The notes beneath the pieces are model-generated. The model saw only the letters and a list, made by a program, of their open reading frames with translations, was not told where the DNA came from and searched no databases. A program made the position numbers and the translations under genes. Shown here one piece after another: positions 8,093-16,237 of a stretch of 64,000 nucleotides of DNA (position 1 is its first letter; the number at the start of each line of letters is the position of its first letter). Source of the DNA: JAZDGX01 sp964482205 (GTDB lineage: Bacteria > Eisenbacteria > RBG-16-71-46 > CAIMUX01 > WJJG01); NCBI GenBank assembly GCA_964482205.1, contig CAYZWI010000001.1, positions 186,001 through 250,000 on the forward strand. Direction: 5' to 3'.

Positions 8093-8121
8093 AGGATACT
8101 CGATCGCGGCGCACTTGCCTA
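8093..8121 (-). promoter_or_regulatory. Possible promoter of the mrp-trmB unit
   Basis: Minus-strand TAGGCA (8121-8116), a 17-base spacer and TATCCT (8098-8093), about 145 bases before the mrp start. Four of six consensus bases in each box. Confidence 0.35.
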
Positions 8122-8188
8122 GTGCGAGCCTGCCGCCCGGCTTCGCACGGCCGGCCGCGTGCCCGGCTGCGGACGCCGGCCCTTGTCC

Positions 8189-8217
8189 TTGTCGCTTCGC
8201 GCGCCATCCGCTACGCT
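8189..8217 (+). promoter_or_regulatory. Probable promoter of the 8295 glycosyltransferase operon
   Basis: TTGTCG (8189-8194), 17-base spacer, TACGCT (8212-8217). The predicted leader of about 70 bases contains a CAGGG/CCCTG hairpin near 8265-8280. Lies in the 345-base gap between the divergent mrp and glycosyltransferase genes, which holds no other gene. Confidence 0.5.
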
Positions 8218-8294
8218 AACCGATTCGCGCCCCGACACGCGTGGCGTAGCGGCAAGGCCGGACAGGGTCGAGTCCCTGCAAGCGAGGAGAGCGG

Positions 8295-8981
8295 ATGAAG
8301 GTTTCGGTGATCATTCCCGTCTACAACGAGCGGGGAACGATCGCGGAGCTGTTGCAGCGCGTCCTAGCCGTGCCGGTCGAGAAGGAAGTGCTCGTCGTGG
8401 ACGACTTCTCGCAGGATGGAACGCGGGATCTGCTCCCGTCCCTGGCCGTTCCTCCGGTGCGTCTCCTGCTCCACGATCGGAATCGAGGCAAGGGCGCGGC
8501 CGTCCGCACGGCCTTGGCCCATGTGACCGGGGAGATCGTGATTCTCCAGGACGCCGATCTCGAATACGATCCCGCCGAATACCCGCGCCTGATCGAGCCG
8601 ATCGCGCTGGGCACCGCGGATGTCGTCTATGGCTCGCGCTTCCTGGGCCGTGGCCCTCGCGCCAGCAGCCGCGGCCACTATCTCGTCAACCATCTGCTCA
8701 CGCGGCTGTCGAATCTCTTCACCGGGCTGCGCTTGTCCGACATGGAAACCTGTTACAAGGCCTTCCGCGCGGACCTGCTCTTGAGCCTTCCGCTCGAATC
8801 GAACGGCTTCGACATCGAGCCGGAGCTCACCGCCCGCGCGGCGCGGCGCAAGGCGCGCTTCATCGAAGTGCCGATCTCGTATCAGGGACGCAGCGCGCGC
8901 GAAGGAAAGAAGATCGGCTGGCGCGACGGCGTGCGCGCGTTGTGGGCGATCGCGCGCTTTGGATTGTGGAAGAGGAACTGA
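8295..8981 (+). CDS. Family 2 glycosyltransferase, dolichyl/polyprenyl-phosphate mannose synthase-like
   Basis: GT-A fold enzyme expected to move a sugar from a nucleotide donor to a polyprenyl phosphate at the inner membrane face. The 228 residues carry SVIIPVYNE at 4-12, VLVVDDFSQDGT near 34-45, the donor motif GKGAAVRTAL, the metal-binding DADLEYDP (near 92), VVYGSRFLG, and CYKAFRADLL...NGFDIEPELTA, all diagnostic of the DPM1-like subfamily. No C-terminal membrane helices are present, as in the soluble DPM1 type. GAGGAGAG precedes the start. The M19 dipeptidase gene follows after 16 bases. The acceptor cannot be told from sequence. Confidence 0.9.
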   Translation: MKVSVIIPVYNERGTIAELLQRVLAVPVEKEVLVVDDFSQDGTRDLLPSLAVPPVRLLLHDRNRGKGAAVRTALAHVTGEIVILQDADLEYDPAEYPRLIEPIALGTADVVYGSRFLGRGPRASSRGHYLVNHLLTRLSNLFTGLRLSDMETCYKAFRADLLLSLPLESNGFDIEPELTARAARRKARFIEVPISYQGRSAREGKKIGWRDGVRALWAIARFGLWKRN

Positions 8982-8997
8982 GAGGCGGTCTGCAGGC

Positions 8998-10053
8998 ATG
9001 CGTTTCTTCGATCTTCACATCGACACGCTCGCGAAGGCGATCGAGCCGGACGATGGCGGCGCCGCCACGGCCGTCAAGGGCGAGCGCGTGGCCGCCGGTC
9101 TCCTTCTGGGAAGCGAGAAGACCGCGGTCGACTGGCCGCGTCTCGAACAGGCGCACGCGTGCGGAGCGGTGTGGGCCGCGTGCGACGACGAGCATCGCGG
9201 CGGGGGAGTGAGCGCGGCGCGCGTGTTGCGCATGCTGATCGCGGGAAACGAGCTCGCCGCGCGCGGGGGCTCGCGCCTGCGTCTCATCCTTTCGGCGGCC
9301 GACCTCGAAGCCGCGATGTGCGCAACTCCTGTGGCAAGCGAGACGGAGCAAGGGCCGCCTGCGCGGCCGGGCGCGCATCCCATCGCGATGCTGCTCGCGG
9401 TGGAGGGCGCCCATTCGCTCGCTGGCAGCCTCGAGATGTTGAGCGCCTTTCACGCCCTCGGACTGCGGCTGCTCACGCTCACCTGGAATCACGCGAATCC
9501 CTTCGGCGCCGGCTGCTACGCGCCGCCGGAGGAGGATCAGGGCTTGACGCTCCTCGGCCGCGAGCTGCTCGCGCGCGCCGACGCGCTCGGGATCGTGATC
9601 GATCTCGCGCACGCCTCGCCGAAGACCTTCGCCACGACGCTGGAGCAGATGAAGGCGGCCGGCCGCCCGCCGCTCGTCAGCCATACCGCTTGCGCGGGGC
9701 TGCGCCCGCACCCGCGCAACTTGACCGACGATCAGCTGCGGGCGATCGCGGAGGCGGGAGGCGTCGCCGGCATCACCTTCTGCGCGCCGTTTCTCGCCGA
9801 GCGCGAGCCGGATCGCGATGCGGTGATCGCGCACATCCGGCACGCGCTCTCCATTGCGGGGAGCGACGCGGTCGCGATCGGCACCGACTTCGACGGCGCC
9901 CCGCTGCCCGCCGGCATCTCGGGCGTCCAGGACATGCCCGCCTTTTTCCTCGCGCTCGAAACGGCCGGCCTGTCGCGCGATCAGGTGGAGAAGATCGCCT
10001 GGAAAAACGCGCTGCGCGTGCTGGCGGCCGGCCTCCCAGGAGGGACGCGATGA
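8998..10053 (+). CDS. Membrane dipeptidase family (peptidase M19)
   Basis: Binuclear zinc dipeptidase of the renal dipeptidase/AcsM19 type. The 351 residues begin RFFDLHIDT, giving the first zinc ligands HxD. The bridging glutamate lies in LLAVEGAHSL, the other histidines in IDLAHASPKT and LVSHTACAGL, and the active-site aspartate in IGTDFDGA. No signal peptide is seen, so the bacterial enzyme is probably cytoplasmic. ATG 8998 is preferred over the upstream frame start at 8959, which lies inside the preceding gene. Its TGA overlaps the ATG of the nucleotidase gene, so the two are translationally coupled. Substrate is unknown; family members act on L,D or D-amino-acid dipeptides. Confidence 0.92.
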   Translation: MRFFDLHIDTLAKAIEPDDGGAATAVKGERVAAGLLLGSEKTAVDWPRLEQAHACGAVWAACDDEHRGGGVSAARVLRMLIAGNELAARGGSRLRLILSAADLEAAMCATPVASETEQGPPARPGAHPIAMLLAVEGAHSLAGSLEMLSAFHALGLRLLTLTWNHANPFGAGCYAPPEEDQGLTLLGRELLARADALGIVIDLAHASPKTFATTLEQMKAAGRPPLVSHTACAGLRPHPRNLTDDQLRAIAEAGGVAGITFCAPFLAEREPDRDAVIAHIRHALSIAGSDAVAIGTDFDGAPLPAGISGVQDMPAFFLALETAGLSRDQVEKIAWKNALRVLAAGLPGGTR

Positions 10054-11504
10054 GCGAGAAGCCGATCCTCGCCCTTCAGGCCGCCGATGTCCCGCGCGCC
10101 CAGCGGATTTTCGTCAATCGCAACCTGCGCCTCGGCAGCGTGCGCGCGATCGGCTTCGACATGGATCACACCCTCGCGATGTACCGCGCCGAGCCCTTCG
10201 AGCAGCTCGCCTTCCAGAAGACGACGCAGAAGCTGGTCGCGCGGGGCTACCCGCGCAGCCTGCTGCGGCTGCGGTATCAAAAAGAATTCGTCGTGCGCGG
10301 GCTGATCGTGGACAAGGGCCGCGGCAACATCCTCAAGATGGACCGCCACCACTATGTGGTGCAGGCCTATCACGGCACGCGCAAGATCCCGCACGAGATG
10401 CGCAAGGACCTGTACACCCGCGAGCGCATTCGCGTCGGCGGGAAGACCTATGTCGCCGTCGACACGCTCTTCTCGATTCCCGAGATCAGCCTGTACGCCC
10501 AGATGGTGGACCTGCTCGACGACTCCGCCGCGCGTCCCAACTATCGCAAGCTCTACGACGATGTCCGCTCGGCGATCGACGAGGCGCACGCCGACGGCAG
10601 CATCAAGAATGTGATCGCCCACGATCCGCTGCGCTATCTCGACATCGATCCCCAGCTGCCCGGCACCCTCACCCGCATGCGCGCGAACGGCGTGCTGCTC
10701 TTCCTGCTCACCAACTCCGAGCCCGCCTACACGGCGCTGATCATGAATCGCCTGCTGGGCGGGCGGACGAAGGCCCATCCGCACTGGACCGACTATTTCG
10801 ATGTCCTCGTGATGCAGTCGGACAAACCCGGCTTCTTCGTGCGGCACGAAGCGTTGAGTCCGCTGGCGCCCGAATCGCTGGGTCTCGCGCAATCCTCGCG
10901 CGGCCGGTTCGCCTACACGCGCGGCTCCGTGCGCGCGCTCGAACAGGCCCTCGGCGTGACGGGCGACGAGATCCTCTACTTCGGCGATCACACTTACGGC
11001 GACATCATGCGATCGAAGCGCATCTGCGGATGGCGCACCGCCATGATCATCCGTTCGCTCGAAGACGAGATCGCCTTGCTGGCGGCCGCGGCGCCCGAAT
11101 GGAGGGTGCTCGACCAGCTCGAGCGCAAGATCGACCGCCTCGCGGCGACGCGCGACTACCTCGAGCGGGCGGTCGCGGGCGAGATCAACACGAAGGCCTT
11201 GCGGCGCCTCTTGCGCACCGCGGGCGTCGCGGGAGGGCGGCGCCGGTTGCGCGAAGATCTGCGCGCGGTGCAGGACCAGCTCCGCGCGATCTCGCGCGAG
11301 GCGTGGATGCGGGAAGCGGCGGTGGAGGCGAGTTTCAACCCGCACTGGGGCCCGATCTTTCGCGCGGGCCGCGAGACTTCGCACTTCGGCAAGCAGGTGG
11401 AGGAATTCGCCTGCATCTACACTAGCCGGGTGAGCAACTTCCTGAACTATCCGATGACGAAGTACTTCGTCACTTCGCACGAATTCATGCCGCACGAACG
11501 CTAG
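10050..11504 (+). CDS. HAD-superfamily 5'-nucleotidase, cytosolic purine nucleotidase (cN-II) type
   Basis: 484 residues, longer than most bacterial HAD phosphatases and matching the HAD-IG 5'-nucleotidase family related to animal cN-II. HAD motif I is FDMDHTLAMY near 35-44, motif II is LLFLLTNSE, motif IV is LYFGDHTYGDIMRSK. The stretch YPRSLLRLRYQKEFVVRG and the C-terminal NFLNYPMTKYF are also family-like. Expected activity is dephosphorylation of IMP/GMP-type nucleotides. The start overlaps the M19 stop as ATGA behind CAGGAGGG. Its stop shares one CTAG palindrome (11501-11504) with the stop of the convergent glycosyltransferase, so the genes meet with a four-base overlap and no room for a terminator. 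Confidence 0.9.
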   Translation: MSEKPILALQAADVPRAQRIFVNRNLRLGSVRAIGFDMDHTLAMYRAEPFEQLAFQKTTQKLVARGYPRSLLRLRYQKEFVVRGLIVDKGRGNILKMDRHHYVVQAYHGTRKIPHEMRKDLYTRERIRVGGKTYVAVDTLFSIPEISLYAQMVDLLDDSAARPNYRKLYDDVRSAIDEAHADGSIKNVIAHDPLRYLDIDPQLPGTLTRMRANGVLLFLLTNSEPAYTALIMNRLLGGRTKAHPHWTDYFDVLVMQSDKPGFFVRHEALSPLAPESLGLAQSSRGRFAYTRGSVRALEQALGVTGDEILYFGDHTYGDIMRSKRICGWRTAMIIRSLEDEIALLAAAAPEWRVLDQLERKIDRLAATRDYLERAVAGEINTKALRRLLRTAGVAGGRRRLREDLRAVQDQLRAISREAWMREAAVEASFNPHWGPIFRAGRETSHFGKQVEEFACIYTSRVSNFLNYPMTKYFVTSHEFMPHER

Positions 11505-12748
11505 TCGGCATCTCCCCGTCGGGCCGTTTCGCGATAGATGCGCGCCGCTTCGCAGGAGAGCGCGCGGATGTCGAATTCGCGCTCGATCCGTGCGCGCGCC
11601 GACCGTCCCATCGCGGGCCAGGTCTCGGGCCGGGAGAGTAGAGAGGCGAGATTCTTCGCCAGGGCCGCGTCGTCGCCTTCCGGGCTCAAGAGGCCGCCTT
11701 CGCCGGCGATCACCACTTCGGGAATGTCCGCGTGCGTGGTCGAAACCACCGGCAGGCCGGCCGCCTGCGCTTCGATGACCGCAACGGGCGCTCCGCCTTC
11801 GGTGTCGCCGTCGGGTGCGGTGCGGCTTGGGGCGAGAAAGAGGTCCGCCTCCTCGAGCGCCCGCAGATGGCGGGCGTAGCGCACATAGCCTTCGAGAACG
11901 ATTCGCTCTCCCAGGTTCGCCCTGCGCACCTCGCGCATCACCGCCGTGCGCTCGGGCCCGTCACCGAGCACGCGCAGCCGGGCGTGCGGAAATTCCGCCG
12001 CGACGCCCGCAAAGGCGCGCACCGCCGAGGGCACGCCCTTTTTCGGGCGGAAGCTCGCGCTGACGAGGATCTCGACCGGCCGACCCGCTTCCCCGCTCCG
12101 CTCCCGGAAGGGAATGCGCGCGGGGTCGATGCCGAGGTGCAGCACGCGCACCTTCTCGCCCGGGCATCCGATGTCGCGCAGCCGCGCCGCCAGGGCGGGC
12201 CCTTCCACCAGGAAGAGCTGCGCTTCGCGAAAGAGGCGCTGGAAGCGGGCGCGCCACCAGGGAAAGCGGGGGAGGCGCCCGGCATCGCGCCCGTAGAAGG
12301 AGACGATCATCGGCAGGCCCGATGCGCGGGCGACGGGAAGGGCCAGCGCGCCTTCCCATCCCAGGTGGGCATGGAGCAGCGCGGCCCCCTGCTGCCGCAG
12401 GATGGGAAGGTACGGGCGGGGATCGTATCCGCCCGACAGGGAGCGCAGGCCGTTGCGCATTCGTCCGAGGCGGCCCAGACTCTGCGTGACTTCGAAGATG
12501 GGGGAGAAGGGAAAGGCCCCGGGGTCCGCCAGCTTCTGGGTGAGGACGATCGGCCGGACCCCGCAGGAATGCACCAGCTGGGCGTGGATCCAGGAGCCGG
12601 TAGGAAAGAGATAGGGCGTGACGAGATGGGCGACGGTGATCGGTTCGCCTGCGGCATCCCCGATCCCTGCGCCTGCGGCATCCCCGCTTCGCCCGCCTTC
12701 GGCGCCGCTGGGTCGTCCTCGCCCGGCATGGCTGGCATTTCCCTGCAT
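11501..12748 (-). CDS. Family 4 (group 1) glycosyltransferase
   Basis: 415-residue GT-B enzyme using nucleotide-sugar donors, probably in cell-surface glycan synthesis. Motifs: HLVTPYLFPTGSWIH near the N-domain start, HAHLGWEGALALPVA, EKVRVLHLGIDPARI between domains, then the C-domain with LVSASFRPKKGVPSAVRA, LRVLGDGPER, the donor site EGGAPVAVIEAQAAGLPVVS, and IPEVVIAGEGGLL. The glutamate pair E-x7-E is present. The first 35 residues are Gly/Ala-rich with a duplicated GDAAG unit and are not conserved. ATG 12748 follows GAGAGGG; the frame is open far upstream but only antisense to the barrel gene. A promoter pair separates the two divergent genes. Confidence 0.9.
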   Translation of the reverse strand: MQGNASHAGRGRPSGAEGGRSGDAAGAGIGDAAGEPITVAHLVTPYLFPTGSWIHAQLVHSCGVRPIVLTQKLADPGAFPFSPIFEVTQSLGRLGRMRNGLRSLSGGYDPRPYLPILRQQGAALLHAHLGWEGALALPVARASGLPMIVSFYGRDAGRLPRFPWWRARFQRLFREAQLFLVEGPALAARLRDIGCPGEKVRVLHLGIDPARIPFRERSGEAGRPVEILVSASFRPKKGVPSAVRAFAGVAAEFPHARLRVLGDGPERTAVMREVRRANLGERIVLEGYVRYARHLRALEEADLFLAPSRTAPDGDTEGGAPVAVIEAQAAGLPVVSTTHADIPEVVIAGEGGLLSPEGDDAALAKNLASLLSRPETWPAMGRSARARIEREFDIRALSCEAARIYRETARRGDAD

Positions 12749-12780
12749 ACTAACCCTCTCTCGCTCGACCGAATGCGTCG

Positions 12781-12809
12781 AGCCTAGCAGTGGGCAAGGA
12801 GGCAGACAA
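12781..12809 (-). promoter_or_regulatory. Promoter of the GT4 gene
   Basis: Minus-strand TTGTCT (12809-12804), exactly 17 bases, TAGGCT (12786-12781); transcription would begin about 25 bases before the start codon. It lies back to back with the barrel gene promoter. Confidence 0.6.
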
Positions 12810-12821
12810 CCACCGGCCCGA

Positions 12822-12850
12822 TTGACAGTCCCGGAGTCGGTTGCTATGCT
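12822..12850 (+). promoter_or_regulatory. Promoter of the outer-membrane barrel gene
   Basis: Perfect -35 TTGACA (12822-12827), 17-base spacer, TATGCT (12845-12850); the predicted leader is about 70 bases. The best sigma70 match in the window. Confidence 0.75.
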
Positions 12851-12925
12851 GCTCCGTCTTCGAAGGTTGGCACACAGCGAAGGGCCCGCCCGGCTGTTGC
12901 TGCGCGGGCGTTTGGAGGAATCTCG

Positions 12926-13828
12926 ATGAAAGCGGCGATCGGGATCTCGGTCTTGGCGGCGATGGTGCTGATGACCGCTTCCGCGGGCGCGGAGGACCCC
13001 ATCGGCAAGCTGAGCCTGGGAGGCAGCGTCGGGTACTCCAGCTACGCGCTCACCAAGGTCAACGACCGAATCAACGGGCCCGGGAACGAGTTTCTGGAAG
13101 AAGTACACCTGCCCGGCTTGACGGGCATGGATCCCGTCGACTTCGGGTGGACCTTCTGGGCCGACGTGAAATACCAGCTGCCGTTTTTCCGCTCGTTCTT
13201 CGTGACCGGCGGCTACGGCGTTTCCTCGGGCAACAGCGACAGCCCGGACATGGACAACAAGCTCACCGTGGAAGTCTCGCAGGAAGCTTTCCATGTGCGG
13301 CTTCTCTATGTTCCGCCGATTCGCATTCAGGAGGACACGCGTTTCTTCGTGGGAGGCGGGCCGCTCATCATCACGAATCAGGAAGTGCGCGTCACGCAGG
13401 TGAATCGTTCGAACCTTCAATTGTCGGAGCAATGGACCGAGGAAGTCTTCTACGCCGGCGACGGGCTCGGCTTCCAGTTCGGCGTGGTAGGCGAATACAT
13501 GATGCAGGACCGCCTCACCTTCTCTGTGGATCTCGGCTATCGCCTGGCAACCGTCGACTATTCCGACTGGAGTCCGCGCAACAATGTGAAGATCACCCTG
13601 CCCGCGTCCGCCGTGCAGGAACGCCAAAACCGCCTGCACTACGAGGACACCTACGGCGGCCATGCCTTCCTCGATTGGGAACGGACGGTGCAGAACGGCA
13701 GCAATGACGAAGACGCCCAGCTGTACGGGCCGCACTACGAGCAGATGGTCCCGCTCGGGACGAACGATCTGGACATCGACATGTCCGGCTTCCAGATCCA
13801 CTTCGGGCTGAGGCTCTACTTGTTCTAG
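12926..13828 (+). CDS. Outer-membrane beta-barrel protein of unknown function
   Basis: 300 residues: a signal peptide (KAAIGISVLAAMVLMTASAGA, cleavage near AGA-E at about 22), then alternating amphipathic strands rich in Gly and aromatics (SLGGSVGYSSYAL, FFVTGGYGVSSG, FFVGGGPLIIT, FQFGVVGEYMM, FSVDLGYRLATV). It ends with a strand finishing in Phe (FQIHFGLRLYLF), the classical C-terminal signature for BAM insertion. A long loop with HYEDTYGGHAF precedes the last strands. About eight to ten strands can be counted, but the family was not recognised. The RBS GGAGGA sits 8 bases before the ATG and a strong promoter lies upstream. It is probably monocistronic: a 347-base gap follows. Confidence 0.8.
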   Translation: MKAAIGISVLAAMVLMTASAGAEDPIGKLSLGGSVGYSSYALTKVNDRINGPGNEFLEEVHLPGLTGMDPVDFGWTFWADVKYQLPFFRSFFVTGGYGVSSGNSDSPDMDNKLTVEVSQEAFHVRLLYVPPIRIQEDTRFFVGGGPLIITNQEVRVTQVNRSNLQLSEQWTEEVFYAGDGLGFQFGVVGEYMMQDRLTFSVDLGYRLATVDYSDWSPRNNVKITLPASAVQERQNRLHYEDTYGGHAFLDWERTVQNGSNDEDAQLYGPHYEQMVPLGTNDLDIDMSGFQIHFGLRLYLF

Positions 13829-14175
13829 CAACCGGATCTCCCTGCCGATCATGTGAGAAGACGAGCTTCGTTTCGGCGCTTCCCCGGCGTGACGCCCGAT
13901 GGGGATGCGGCAGTATCGATCGCCCGCCCCAGGCATGCGCGGGCGCCCCGACGAATTCCGGGAGCGTCCCCGCCTGCCGGCCGGCAAGGGCGCGGCCGGC
14001 CGCCTTCGGGCTCTCACGGGTCTCCCGGGCGGACGGGATACTCGAAAGGCGCGAGGGGTGTTGCCCGGCGGATTCGCGATTCCTCTTCCGCCGAAAGAAG
14101 CAGGGCGGCGAGACACACCGCGACAGGTCAAGAAGCGGGCGTGCGGACCCGGGACAAGAGGGGAGAACGAGTTCC
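13829..14175. other. Intergenic region without a recognisable gene
   Basis: Very GC-rich spacer between the barrel gene and the S55-like gene. GCCGGCCGGC-type self-complementary runs occur near 13976-14003, possibly a terminator without U-tract. The last 20 bases hold GAGGGGAG, the likely ribosome-binding site of the next gene. No promoter boxes of the type seen elsewhere were found. Confidence 0.5.
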
Positions 14176-16182
14176 TTGCATAGATCACAAACGCATGGAT
14201 GCGGCGCGCCGGTGGCGTCTCGGCGCGGCTTCGCCTGCCTCGCGATCGCACTCCTCCTGGCCGGCACGGCGCAAGCGCAGCCGCTCTCCCGGGCGAATGC
14301 CGCCACTCCCATCCTGCCGATGTCCGAGATCCGGCCCGGCATGCGCGGCGTTGCCTGGACGGTCTTCGAAGGCACCGAACCCGATTCCTTCCCGGTCGAG
14401 ATCATCGGCATCGTGGAACGAACCGAGCCGGGAGCGAACCTGGTCCTCGTGCGCGGGCTCGAAGAACCCCTGACCCACATGGGAATCGCGGCCGGCATGA
14501 GCGGCAGTCCCATCTATGTCGACGGCCGTCTGCTCGGCGCCCTCGCCTTCTCCTTTACGGGAGCGACGGAGCCGCTCGGAGGGGCGACGCCGATTGAAGA
14601 CATGATCGTGCGTCTGGAAGACACCTTCGCCGCATCTCCTCGACCGCAGCCGCGTCTTGCGGTTCCTCCGCCCCTCGAAATGCCTGCGTTTCCCGTCTGG
14701 CGCGAGGAATGGGCCGAGCAAACGGCCGCAGGCCGCATGCCCGTCGCGCGCGTGGACGGACCTTCGTACGCGGGGCTTGCGCCGATCGGATTGCCGGTCT
14801 TCGTCGGCGGACGGGTGGGATCGAACGGCGACGAAGCGGGCGGCCTCTGGAAGTCTTTGGGCCTCGAGCCTGCATCCAGCGCCTGGTCCGCGCTCGCATC
14901 GTCGAACAGCGGCGCGACGGAGGCGTCGAGCGCATCGGGGCCGATGCCGTCTCCGCGCATGTCGAGGCCGTCGGCCGGCTCGCCCTCGTCATCGGGCCCC
15001 ATGCCGTTGACGCCGGGCGCTTCGGGCAATGCGACTTCGCCCGCAGGCGACGCGGCGCTCGAGCCGGGCGATGCCTTCGCGATCACGCTCATCGAAGGCG
15101 ACATGGAGGCGGCCGCGATCGGCACCGTGACCTGGATCGAAGGCAATCGACTGCTGGGGCTCGGGCATCCCTTCTTCGAGGCATCGCCCATCGAGATGCC
15201 GATCGCCCGCGCCCGCATCCACACCATCATTCCCACCCGCGCGGTCTCGTTCAAAGTGGGAAGCCCGCTCGAAGAGGTGGGCGTGCTGGTGGGCGACCGG
15301 AAGGCCGGCGTCTCGGGGCTGCTCGGTCCGCGCGCGAGGCGCATCCCGTTTTCGGTGCAGATTCACAAGGAAGGTGAGACGAGCGACCGAAGCTTCTCCT
15401 TCGAGATCGCGCGCAACGACATCCTGACTCCCGCGCTGCTCGCGATCGCGCTGCAATCGGCCTTGAGCGGCGAGATCCACGGCATGGGGCCCGCCACCCT
15501 GGCCACCGATCTGGAAGTTCGTCTCGAGGACGGAAAGACCCTGCGTCGAAAGGACCTCTTCGAGACCCTCGGGCCGGGGCAGACCGCGGCGAGCATCATC
15601 GCGCCGGTCGCCTACATCGCGGGCAGCGGGCTCGCGCCCTTCTCGGTGGCCTCCGTATCCGTTTCGGTGAACAGCCATCCGGAAGTGCTGACCGCGCGCA
15701 TCGAGGAGATCCGCGTTCCGCGGCGTCAGGTGCGAGCGGGAGAGAGCTTGCCGGTGGATGTGGTCCTGCGGCACACGATGGGCTGGAGAGAAACGCGGCG
15801 CGTCGAGTTGCGCGTTCCCGAGACCGTGCGCGGCGACAAGCTGCGTTTGATGGTCGGCTCGGCGGACGCCTTCTTCGAATGGGATGCGGAGCGCGCGCCG
15901 GGCAAGTACGCCGCGCGCGACTTCACCGACCTGCTGCGGATCCTCGAAGAGTATCCCTCCGATGAGACCCTGCTCGTGCGGCTCTTCGGCCCTTCGCGCG
16001 GGACGGTGCACGAAGGGCGGGAGATCCCGTCGCTGCCGCTTTCCAAGTGGCAGGCCTTGCACGGAGCGACCTCCGGAGGCGCGACGACTCCCGTGGCAGG
16101 CTTGATGGTGGCTGAAGAGAGAGTCGACATCGGCGCGGTCGTTCAAGGCGGACAAGCGATCGATCTGGAAGTGATCCCTTGA
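14176..16182 (+). CDS. Secreted SpoIVB/S55-type peptidase-like protein with serine motif before histidine motif
   Basis: 668 residues if TTG 14176 is used; GAGGGGAG lies just upstream, and a GTG at codon 13 is the alternative. The signal peptide is RGFACLAIALLLAGTAQA. The body starts ILPMSEIRPGMRGVAWTVFEG and holds GIAAGMSGSPIYVDGRLLGA (Ser109), which matches the SpoIVB catalytic serine region. GNRLLGLGHPFFEASPIEM (His331) resembles the SpoIVB histidine site but comes after the serine; in SpoIVB the order is His then Ser. A Ser/Pro-rich linker (about 235-290) separates the parts. The C-terminal third is beta-rich with a possible adhesin-like fold. Comparable proteins exist in Acidobacteria and related groups, with no established role. 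The propeller gene follows after 55 bases. Confidence 0.75.
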   Translation: MHRSQTHGCGAPVASRRGFACLAIALLLAGTAQAQPLSRANAATPILPMSEIRPGMRGVAWTVFEGTEPDSFPVEIIGIVERTEPGANLVLVRGLEEPLTHMGIAAGMSGSPIYVDGRLLGALAFSFTGATEPLGGATPIEDMIVRLEDTFAASPRPQPRLAVPPPLEMPAFPVWREEWAEQTAAGRMPVARVDGPSYAGLAPIGLPVFVGGRVGSNGDEAGGLWKSLGLEPASSAWSALASSNSGATEASSASGPMPSPRMSRPSAGSPSSSGPMPLTPGASGNATSPAGDAALEPGDAFAITLIEGDMEAAAIGTVTWIEGNRLLGLGHPFFEASPIEMPIARARIHTIIPTRAVSFKVGSPLEEVGVLVGDRKAGVSGLLGPRARRIPFSVQIHKEGETSDRSFSFEIARNDILTPALLAIALQSALSGEIHGMGPATLATDLEVRLEDGKTLRRKDLFETLGPGQTAASIIAPVAYIAGSGLAPFSVASVSVSVNSHPEVLTARIEEIRVPRRQVRAGESLPVDVVLRHTMGWRETRRVELRVPETVRGDKLRLMVGSADAFFEWDAERAPGKYAARDFTDLLRILEEYPSDETLLVRLFGPSRGTVHEGREIPSLPLSKWQALHGATSGGATTPVAGLMVAEERVDIGAVVQGGQAIDLEVIP

Positions 16183-16237
16183 AGTGAGCGCGGCGCAGCG
16201 GGGCCACCGCGCGGGAATGCGAGGAGAATCGAAAGAG

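Noticed and set aside
8228..8282. Possible tRNA fragment (D-arm- and T-arm-like pieces before the glycosyltransferase gene)
   Set aside because: CAGGGTCGAGTCCCTG resembles a T-arm, but there is no anticodon arm and no acceptor stem. It is better seen as a hairpin in the mRNA leader.
11501..14251. Very long minus-strand frame covering the GT4 gene and beyond
   Set aside because: Only 11501-12748 matches a glycosyltransferase. The rest is antisense to the barrel gene, which has a signal peptide, RBS and promoter. Long antisense frames are expected in GC-rich DNA.
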